From Ignavibacteriota bacterium (GTDB lineage: Bacteria; Bacteroidota; Ignavibacteria; Tepidaquicellales; Tepidaquicellaceae): DNA of 12,867 nt. A program made the position numbers and the translations under genes. How positions within the stretch are numbered: position 1 is the first letter of the stretch; every line of letters starts with the position of its first letter. This document shows, piece by piece, positions 7,471 through 12,867 of the stretch. The notes below the pieces were generated by a model that saw nothing but the letters and a program-made list of their open reading frames with translations, had not been told where the DNA came from and made no database searches. Where the stretch lies: contig PNBM01000095.1 of NCBI GenBank assembly GCA_003135995.1, positions 10,115-22,981 of the forward strand, in the 5' to 3' direction.

Positions 7471-10400
7471 TTACTTTATTAACATTGCCTTCTTTGTCAT
7501 TATAATTTTTTGTCCGTTACCTTCCGCTATGAGCCTGTAGAAATATACTCCGCTTGCGAGATTTACGCCGTTAATTTGAACTGTATAATATCCAGCCGGT
7601 CTTTGTTCATTCGCAAGTGTTAAAACTTCACGTCCGGTCATATCGTATAATTTAATCGATATTTTACTATCAAACGGCAGGCTGAAATCAATCTTTGAAA
7701 CAGGATTGAATGGATTAGGATAGTTCTGTGAAATATCATATTTGACAGGAATTCCAACCTCCACTACATTACTCAAATTAAAATATGTATAGTTGCCGTT
7801 ATAATCTACCTGTTTCAATTTATAATTATATTTTCCTGAGTTTAAATCTCTATCCTCAAATGAATAATTCGATGGAGTTGTCTTTGTCTTGTTCCCCGCC
7901 ACGAAACCAACTTTTGTCCATATACCTTTGTCACTCTGAGCAGTGCGAAGAATATCAAATCCGGAATTATTATTTTCCGATGCAGTTGTCCATTTTAATA
8001 TTACATTTCTTCCCGATACGTTCGAAGTAAACGATGAAAAGTTAACAGGCAACGGAGCATTCCCGTCTCCGAAAGAAAATGTTGAAAATGAATTTAAACC
8101 TGTTACAGCGATAGTTTTATCGGTTGTATTCGGCGTCGATGTAAATTGCGTCCAGACTGATGAAGAATATTTAGCTATTCTGAATAAACTTTCCGAACTT
8201 ATTGTGCCCTGACGGGCTAAATTATATTTATTTACAATATCATAAAGATATCCGCTTCCATCAGGTACGGTAATAGTTAAATTCTCGTTTGCATATAAAC
8301 TGGAACCTCCCGCGTTTGGCGGATTTACACCCGGTTCAAATACAGCTGAGATAGTTGTAGGTAATGTTCCGCCATTTGCATGCCAGGTGATAGTTGCAAG
8401 AGTAGTACCTGCAAAACTAATTATAGAATTTCCGTTATCTGCTATGCTTCCGGATATTGTCAGATTACCTGAAGAAACTACAGGTGTGAATTCATAGGCA
8501 CCAATATCAATCGCACCGGTTGTTACTGACGTACTGCGCGGATTACCATTAATATCCGTCGAAACAGCACTCAGAGGAAACGCTCCTGCATTAACATTCC
8601 AGCTGTTAACATTATTAACATCCGGCTGTAAATTAGTCGGAGATGTAAATCCGGGGTCAGCCGTTATGGAAAAAATGTCTTTTCCCGTTGCTGTTGCCCA
8701 ATCGGATAATGTTAATGCCGTTATAGTCGTTGAAAATTTGCCGATTGCTGCAACGCCTGTACCGGTTGGATTTACGTAGTAATTATTAAAATCTATATCC
8801 GTGAACTGTGTGTTATCACCTTGAGCATATATTGCACAGGAACCATAACCTGATGAACCTGCAAGTCCTAAAGTATTTACAATATTATTATTCCTTACAT
8901 CTGCCGATGAACCCGCTCCCAGACAAATGCCGATTGACATTGCTAATCCGAGATTCAATGTATTTCCGTACAGATTAATTGAATTATTAAAAATGCTAAT
9001 ACCTGATTGTGTACCATAAAGATAAATAGCCATCGGGTTATTTCCTAAATTTCCGACATAATCATACCCGACGCCGTAAATATTATAAATTACATTATTA
9101 CTTATTGTAATATTTGACGGTGAATTTCCGGAAGAGATTTTTATTGCCTGTGCACAGTAACCGTTACTTCCGCCATAGCCCAGGTTATAAATTTTATTTT
9201 TTTCAATTACAGTATTTTTATTTCCTGCATCAACCCAAATTCCGTTATCAAGTTCATCATCTGTGTTATCAAAATTTGCAATATTGTTTCCGCTTATTAT
9301 TGCTCCATTGAACCCCTGTATATATATACCACAGTAACGAATTGCATTTGAACCTATCGAATTAAGGTCATTGCCTGAAATATTCAAACCACTTCCGGTT
9401 CCTAAAGCTGTGACAGAAGTACCATAAATACCATAATAAGATTTCTGTATACTATTATTTTGAATCGCTATTCCATTAAAATAACCTCCCGAAAAACTAA
9501 AGTCTGTCATTACAACTGCCGTACTTGTATTTATCCCGTTTATAAGATTACAATTTATCACTCCGGAACCTGTAATGGGAGTAGTTCCCAATGAAGTGAA
9601 AGCGATTACTTCAGGCGATAGAGTAGATGTATTAGAAATCGTTAAGTCCCTGGTTGTACCGCTCGTAGAATTAGAGCCATCAATAGTAAAATAATTGCTG
9701 AGAATTCTAAAAACGGGAATATAATCTGATGACGTCGATATAGACGTCGTTACTCCGGTATTTGGTTTTATGGAAATCGTATTTGTAGATGAAGGCATAT
9801 TTTCATTTGCTATATTTATAACAATCGGGTAAGATTCACCCGTTGTATAGGAAGCATCATCCAGCAATAATCTTGTAACTCCTCCAACTCCACGAAAATT
9901 TAAATCCGAAACCGCACCTGTAATTGTAGCATAGACACCATTGATATTCATCGGAAAACTGAATTCGGGATGTTCGGACTTTAATATATGCAGCGGTCCG
10001 TTATATTTTTTCCCGTTTTCCATCGGTATCCAATCAATCTGTTCAACTGTTACAGATTTTTGTTTTACTTTCAGCAAACCTGATTTTGATTTACTGTCGC
10101 TATTTATTTCCTGCACAAAAACATTTTTAACTACTTTCTTTACAACTTTCTCGAAAGTAATATGTTTACCCATTATTCTGTTAAAAGCAGTTAAACCAAC
10201 AGTAATATCACCGCTTAAAGGCGAATACGTGACAGTATAATTGCTCGGGAATGTTGGCGGAGTCGCAGCGGCAGGAGGGTTTGCAGTAAATCCACCTGCT
10301 CCACCTGATGGAAATGCTCCGACAGTTGGAGTTGCAGCTGAATCCTGTGCAACAATATAATAATATACAATATCTGCAACAACTACACCGCCTCCAAAAG

Positions 10401-10713
10401 TAAACTGATAATTATTTCCGCCGATAAATGTACCTGTTGCTGAATTCCAACTACCCGTATCAATTTTCCAGTATAAAACCGGTAAACCAATACCTGTCGT
10501 CGGAACGCCATCCGAGTCAGTAATTGTTGCGGTTAAAGTTCTGCTTCCTGTGCTATTTGTATTAATAAGTGGTGTGTACGATATTATCGGAGGATTTAAA
10601 TCTGCGGGATTTTGAGGTGTTAATCCCGTTCCCGATAGATTTGCTGCCGCATATTGCGTAAATAATATTGCTGAAAGCAATACTGCAATGATGAAAATGT
10701 TTAGCGTTTTCAT
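7471..10713 (-). CDS. T9SS-secreted right-handed beta-helix surface protein
   Basis: A 1080-residue exported multidomain protein. Residues 1-24 are a signal peptide (YAAA before NLSG). Residues ~41-165 look like an Ig/FN3-type domain (PPIISYTPL, TLTATITDSDG, YYYIVAQDSA). Residues ~183-255 are a Lys-rich linker ending in GPLHILKSEHPEFSFP. From ~330 to ~660 comes a right-handed beta-helix (pectate-lyase-like coils) with recurring short strands and Asn turns such as GIAIQNNSI, GLNISGNDL, AIISGNNIANF, TVIEKNKIYNL, NITISNNVIYNI and ISIFNNSINLYG. It closes at 721-742 with DINGNPR...GAIDIGAYEF, typical of this family. Residues ~745-885 are another beta domain, ~888-990 an FN3-like domain (LPVNFSSF, ILKWTTASENNNSGFDILR), and 992-1080 the type A sorting domain (QNYPNPFNP, GREVLTL, ASGVYFYRL, AMLIK). 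Beta-helices often bind or cleave polysaccharides, but I see no diagnostic lyase residues, so activity is unassigned. No clear Shine-Dalgarno; a terminator follows. Confidence 0.94.
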   Translation of the reverse strand: MKTLNIFIIAVLLSAILFTQYAAANLSGTGLTPQNPADLNPPIISYTPLINTNSTGSRTLTATITDSDGVPTTGIGLPVLYWKIDTGSWNSATGTFIGGNNYQFTFGGGVVVADIVYYYIVAQDSAATPTVGAFPSGGAGGFTANPPAAATPPTFPSNYTVTYSPLSGDITVGLTAFNRIMGKHITFEKVVKKVVKNVFVQEINSDSKSKSGLLKVKQKSVTVEQIDWIPMENGKKYNGPLHILKSEHPEFSFPMNINGVYATITGAVSDLNFRGVGGVTRLLLDDASYTTGESYPIVINIANENMPSSTNTISIKPNTGVTTSISTSSDYIPVFRILSNYFTIDGSNSTSGTTRDLTISNTSTLSPEVIAFTSLGTTPITGSGVINCNLINGINTSTAVVMTDFSFSGGYFNGIAIQNNSIQKSYYGIYGTSVTALGTGSGLNISGNDLNSIGSNAIRYCGIYIQGFNGAIISGNNIANFDNTDDELDNGIWVDAGNKNTVIEKNKIYNLGYGGSNGYCAQAIKISSGNSPSNITISNNVIYNIYGVGYDYVGNLGNNPMAIYLYGTQSGISIFNNSINLYGNTLNLGLAMSIGICLGAGSSADVRNNNIVNTLGLAGSSGYGSCAIYAQGDNTQFTDIDFNNYYVNPTGTGVAAIGKFSTTITALTLSDWATATGKDIFSITADPGFTSPTNLQPDVNNVNSWNVNAGAFPLSAVSTDINGNPRSTSVTTGAIDIGAYEFTPVVSSGNLTISGSIADNGNSIISFAGTTLATITWHANGGTLPTTISAVFEPGVNPPNAGGSSLYANENLTITVPDGSGYLYDIVNKYNLARQGTISSESLFRIAKYSSSVWTQFTSTPNTTDKTIAVTGLNSFSTFSFGDGNAPLPVNFSSFTSNVSGRNVILKWTTASENNNSGFDILRTAQSDKGIWTKVGFVAGNKTKTTPSNYSFEDRDLNSGKYNYKLKQVDYNGNYTYFNLSNVVEVGIPVKYDISQNYPNPFNPVSKIDFSLPFDSKISIKLYDMTGREVLTLANEQRPAGYYTVQINGVNLASGVYFYRLIAEGNGQKIIMTKKAMLIK

Positions 10714-11191
10714 AATTATTATATTTAATTGTTTGCAGTGTATTTATTTATTAATTAAATAATTGAGTTTATTTCCTCACTTTATTACCCGAAAGTACTC
10801 TTTTCACAGAATTAGCAGAATCGCGCATCCGGACATTTTTTCTGAAACAAGAAATGAGTAAATATTTATTACAAGTAATATTTTTGTTTAAATTAATTTT
10901 CATGAATAAAATTATTATTAAAATTTGTTTAAAAAATAAATTTTTAATATTAATCTTAATCTTTGCAAAATTAGAACTGGAAAGATTTAATATTAAATTT
11001 TTATTAAACTAAGAGTACTGGTTAGTTTTGATAATCGAACAATTCTCCCTCTTAAAAAAGCCTTTTGGGACAGACCTTGATTATCGAATAAATCAACTTT
11101 CCATACTGCTATTCATTACTTACTTGCAAGAGTTTTCTTAAACTCAATCATCGTTTATTTAAATATATTCATACGTACACTTTTTGTCTTA

Positions 11192-11278
11192 TACAGGAAC
11201 AAATATTTCTTAAGCTTGTTTTGTTCCGACCATTTAATGTTTAATATCGAACAAATAACATGGTATAAAGTTCCTGTA
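11192..11278. repeat. Nested, mutually exclusive inverted repeats
   Basis: GGAACAAA at 11196-11203 pairs perfectly with TTTGTTCC at 11220-11227 (16-base loop containing AAGCTT). The overlapping word TACAGGAAC at 11192-11200 also pairs perfectly with GTTCCTGTA at 11270-11278. The two pairings share GGAAC and cannot form together. Nothing coding covers this stretch. It may be a transcript leader, a decayed element or chance. Confidence 0.4.
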
Positions 11279-11332
11279 GAAATAGAATGTTGAATAACAA
11301 AGATGAGTCGCCGGTTTTTGGAAATATTATTA

Positions 11333-11367
11333 AAACAAAAAAGGAGTTATACAGACGGATAACTCCT
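11333..11367 (-). terminator. Rho-independent terminator, probably for the small Ig-like secreted protein
   Basis: AGGAGTTAT (11342-11350) and ATAACTCCT (11359-11367) form a perfect 9-bp stem with an 8-base loop. On the minus strand it is followed by TTTTTTGTTTTAAT, a good T-tract; on the + strand no T-run follows. The nearest minus-strand gene ends at 11515, about 147 bp upstream, which implies a long 3' untranslated tail unless an unseen small RNA ends here. Confidence 0.75.
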
Positions 11368-11514
11368 GAATTTCAGAATAGTGGTCGGATTTTTTACGTT
11401 GATTTCATCCTACTGAAATAAAAAAATTAAAGAATAATAAACTCTTTATGAGTATTATTATAAATAATCCATTTAAATTAAAGCAAAAGGGTTCGTTATA
11501 AAACCTTAAAATAT

Positions 11515-11931
11515 TTATTCTATCGTAAATTCTTTGGATATCGGTGATGAGTTATCAACGGCAATCTTTACTGTTACGGAATATTTGCCCGGCTCTAAAT
11601 CAGCATTTGGCTTAAAGGTTGAATTCACAACTCCGCTTTCCGTTTCCACTTCTGCAGTTCCCATACTTTCACTTTCGTGTTTCCATTCAAAAGTTACTTT
11701 TGTTTTCGAGGGAGCATTTTTAAGATTTGCAGAACAGTAAATAACCGGGACATTGCCGGGTAATGAAACTAAATCACCGTTACATTCGCTTCCATTTAAC
11801 GAAGAACACACTTTTACGTCTGAAAGATTGGCAGTAGAAACACTACAGGAAGGAAATATACTTGTAAAACATATTGCACTTAAAAAAGACAGTGCAAGAA
11901 TTAATTTTGAAATATTCAAGATTTTATTCAT
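11515..11931 (-). CDS. Small exported protein with a predicted Ig-like beta-sandwich domain
   Basis: No named family is recognised. From ATG 11931-11929 the protein has 138 residues and a textbook signal sequence (MNKILNISKLILALSFLSAI...). An in-frame ATG at 11955 would add eight residues (MFNFKNQS) and place the signal core deeper, so I prefer the inner start. The segment FPSC just after the core could be a weak lipobox or a plain cleavage region; the -3 residue does not fit a good lipobox, so lipidation is uncertain. The mature part (~100 residues) has a DVKVCSS opening, three more Cys, and alternating beta strands: TKVTFEWKHESE, GTAEVETESGVVNSTF and GKYSVTVKIAVDNSSPISKEFTIE. The strand pattern with P-x-TKV-x-F-x-W and E-P-GKYSV resembles Ig-like domains of periplasmic or surface proteins. 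A 9-bp-arm inverted repeat lies just upstream of the outer ATG, and a terminator lies ~147 bp downstream. It appears monocistronic. Confidence 0.78.
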   Translation of the reverse strand: MNKILNISKLILALSFLSAICFTSIFPSCSVSTANLSDVKVCSSLNGSECNGDLVSLPGNVPVIYCSANLKNAPSKTKVTFEWKHESESMGTAEVETESGVVNSTFKPNADLEPGKYSVTVKIAVDNSSPISKEFTIE

Positions 11932-11961
11932 ACTTTGGTTTTTAAAATTAAACATAAATTC

Positions 11962-11994
11962 AATAACAACAATTAATTAAAAAAAGTTGTTATT
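11962..11994 (-). promoter_or_regulatory. Inverted repeat adjacent to the start of the Ig-like gene
   Basis: AATAACAAC (11962-11970) and GTTGTTATT (11986-11994) pair perfectly over 9 bp with a 15-base A/T loop. The repeat sits 6 bp from the outer ATG and about 30 bp from the preferred inner ATG, so in the mRNA it would form a leader hairpin; in DNA it could be an operator. On the + strand TAATATTTTTTTT follows, which could also make it a + terminator, but no + gene lies upstream. Confidence 0.4.
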
Positions 11995-12211
11995 TAATAT
12001 TTTTTTTCTACATACCTTTTTAAATACGGCGGTTGATTTAGATACTTAAAATATTGCCTGCTTGCAATGGTATGACAAAATCCCAACAACCAAATTCTAG
12101 CAGAAATATCTAAACTGAAAATCTAAATTCGTGAGACTTTTATTCTGTGGAATTATTTCGATTTAATATGTGTAATGTCATTTTGATTTTGATATTTGTA
12201 GAAAGCGGATA

Positions 12212-12224
12212 AATGACAGTCATT
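12212..12224. promoter_or_regulatory. Palindrome AATGACAGTCATT, possible operator
   Basis: A perfect palindrome of two 6-bp half-sites around one central base, in the spacer between divergent genes, about 320 bp before the Thivi_2564-type gene. A related half-site word, AATGTCATT, occurs about 40 bp upstream at 12173-12181. This geometry fits a dimeric repressor, but no regulator gene is present in the window, and chance in AT-rich DNA cannot be excluded. Confidence 0.3.
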
Positions 12225-12304
12225 GCATTTTGAATATACACAGGAATTGACGAAATAAATTTAAATCACTTACATCAAACTTCAATGATATACACTTCTC
12301 TTGA

Positions 12305-12523
12305 ATGAATAAAGGATTAGTTCTTTTTTCAATCCTTTGGACGATTGCGTTAATCATTCTCCCTGTATAGCTTTGTTTATATTAAAAGAATTTTGAACAG
12401 GTATGTTGATTTGGTAAGATATCTCAATATATCGGAAATGAGAGATGAAAGCGGTGATAAGAATAAATCTAAATGTCCAGTAATAATATATGCGATTTTA
12501 AATATTTCAATTTATAAATAATT
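12305..12523 (+). pseudogene. Possible frameshifted small membrane-protein gene
   Basis: From ATG 12305 the frame reads a 21-residue hydrophobic peptide (MNKGLVLFSILWTIALIILP, then V) and stops at TAG 12368-12370. In the +1 frame a stretch open from 12354 continues for 56 codons (SFSLYSFVYIKRILNRYVDL onwards) to a TAA at 12522-12524. A single one-base change near 12354-12368 would join an N-terminal membrane helix to a basic, amphipathic tail, giving about 70 residues. The second part has no good start of its own. It may be a decayed gene, a sequencing indel or coincidence; no family is recognised. Confidence 0.25.
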
Positions 12524-12530
12524 AAATAAA

Positions 12531-12536
12531 AAGGTG
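12531..12536 (+). promoter_or_regulatory. Shine-Dalgarno-like AAGGTG
   Basis: AAGGTG lies 8 bases before the ATG at 12545, a normal spacing, and fixes the start of the two-helix membrane protein. It is one of only two recognisable ribosome sites in the window. Confidence 0.5.
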
Positions 12537-12544
12537 AAAATAAA

Positions 12545-12727
12545 ATGTCTATAATAACTGTGCTAATCACATTGGTTGTAGTTGGGTTTGTTATGTGGCT
12601 GATAAATCGAATTCCAATGCAGAGAACAATAAAAACAATTGTTAATGTAGTAGTCGTAATTGTCGTTGTAGTCTGGTTATTCAAACTTTTTGGCTTGTGG
12701 GCTTATTTATCAAACATAAAAGTTTAA
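12545..12727 (+). CDS. Two-helix membrane protein, Thivi_2564 family-like (60 aa)
   Basis: A 60-residue protein with two hydrophobic helices at ~3-20 (SIITVLITLVVVGFVMWLI) and ~31-50 (TIVNVVVVIVVVVWLFKLFG), joined by the short basic turn NRIPMQRTIK. This layout, with N-R-x-I-P-M in the turn and a Val-run second helix ending WLFKLFG, matches the small Thivi_2564-type membrane proteins found across many bacteria, whose role is unknown. It sits in the inner membrane; the positive turn suggests both ends face outward by the positive-inside rule. The start is supported by AAGGTG 8 bp upstream. The opposite strand is open too (12469-12684), but it is a Thr/Ile-rich antisense shadow. It stands alone; no terminator is evident before the window end unless the palindrome at 12844 serves. 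Confidence 0.82.
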   Translation: MSIITVLITLVVVGFVMWLINRIPMQRTIKTIVNVVVVIVVVVWLFKLFGLWAYLSNIKV

Positions 12728-12843
12728 ATTTAATAAGAATTGTGTTCGTGTAACTTTCTTTTAGGGTTCCCGATTTGACCAATATATATTTTTAAGCGGA
12801 TAAAGAATGTAATACGTATGTATAAAACATCTTTAATATTTTT

Positions 12844-12867
12844 TCGTCCCGATGGACATCGGGACGA
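12844..12867. repeat. Perfect palindrome at window end (REP-like or terminator stem)
   Basis: TCGTCCCGATG and CATCGGGACGA are perfect 11-bp inverted arms around a GA centre, GC-rich in AT-rich surroundings and preceded by a T-run. Similar CGTCCCGATG-type palindromes are, from general memory, dispersed intergenic repeats in this bacterial group. On the + strand it could be the stem of a terminator for the gene ending at 12727 if a T-run follows beyond the window. On the minus strand an A-run follows, which argues against termination there. Confidence 0.65.

Larger units (their letters stand above)
10714..11514. other. 801-bp intergenic region, no convincing gene
   Basis: This stretch is upstream of the beta-helix gene (-) and downstream of the small Ig-like gene (-), so it should hold a promoter at its left side and a terminator at its right. 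It is very AT-rich. It includes a 52-codon low-complexity frame (10854-11012, + strand), WATCGAAYAA-type words at 11031, 11082 and 11248, an inverted-repeat cluster at 11192-11278, and the terminator hairpin at 11333-11367. A second weak imperfect hairpin lies at about 11433-11461 (AATAATAAACTC / GAGTATTATT). Confidence 0.5.
11956..12544. other. 589-bp intergenic region between divergent genes
   Basis: The region lies between the small Ig-like gene (-) and the Thivi_2564-type gene (+) and must hold both promoters. It contains the inverted repeat at 11962-11994, a palindrome AATGACAGTCATT at 12212-12224, an 8-bp inverted repeat AAAGGATT / AATCCTTT at 12311-12338, and a broken hydrophobic reading frame at 12305-12523. 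No intact gene of reasonable length is seen. Confidence 0.5.

Noticed and set aside
7943..8212. 89-codon + frame inside the beta-helix T9SS gene
   Set aside because: Lies entirely within the FN3-like region of a much longer gene with a sorting domain; antisense shadow.
10854..11012. 52-codon + frame starting MSKYLLQVIFLFKLIFM, hydrophobic
   Set aside because: Composed almost only of Lys, Ile, Leu, Phe and Asn codons expected from AT-rich DNA, with no ribosome site and no recognisable motif; a small membrane protein cannot be excluded.
11534..11980. Two + frames opposite the Ig-like gene
   Set aside because: Shadows: the minus frame carries a signal peptide and a coherent beta-strand pattern.
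12469..12684. 71-codon minus frame opposite the two-helix membrane protein
   Set aside because: Thr/Ile low-complexity antisense of the Val-rich helix codons; the + frame has a ribosome site and a known family layout.

Overview
The window is AT-rich and carries two large secreted proteins ending in the type IX secretion (T9SS) type A sorting domain with the QNFPNPFNP / QNYPNPFNP signature. Most starts lack a clear Shine-Dalgarno. Together these point to the Bacteroidota-Chlorobiota-Ignavibacteriota group, most likely an Ignavibacteria-like bacterium; this lineage call is inference. I see no rRNA, tRNA, CRISPR array, intact mobile element or phage module.

Layout from left to right. (1) Positions 1-730 (-) hold the first 243 codons of an exported 5'-nucleotidase/UshA-type metallophosphoesterase, cut by the window edge. 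(2) Positions 887-1096 (-) encode a 69-residue membrane-anchored protein of unknown role, with a GTG start behind a GGAGG. (3) Positions 1324-3420 (-) encode a 698-residue T9SS cargo built from 13 Asp-box repeats (beta-propeller type). (4) Positions 3912-5237 (+) encode an exported penicillin-binding-protein-like serine hydrolase fused to C-terminal TPRs, which seems to have lost part of its catalytic domain. (5) Positions 5490-6857 and 6889-7074 (+) look like a two-gene unit: an exported, probably outer-membrane protein with a central coiled coil, and a 61-residue protein rich in His with a CxxC. (6) Positions 7272-7370 hold a decayed 33-codon relic of a second serine hydrolase. (7) Positions 7471-10713 (-) encode a 1080-residue T9SS cargo with a right-handed beta-helix and a good terminator behind it. 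(8) Positions 11515-11931 (-) encode a small exported protein with an Ig-like fold, with a hairpin just upstream and a terminator about 150 bp downstream. (9) Positions 12545-12727 (+) encode a two-helix membrane protein of the Thivi_2564 type. (10) The window ends on a perfect 11-bp-arm palindrome.

Most recognisable genes concern the cell envelope or exterior: two T9SS-exported surface proteins, a periplasmic nucleotidase, a secreted hydrolase, a candidate outer-membrane protein and small membrane proteins. Apart from the 5490/6889 pair I see no tight operons. The long intergenic stretches (3421-3911, 10714-11514, 11956-12544) hold inverted repeats and weak or broken reading frames but no convincing further genes. 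The most informative oddities are the serine hydrolase lacking its third catalytic motif and the relic of its paralogue 2 kb downstream. I did not find a convincing new multi-gene system.
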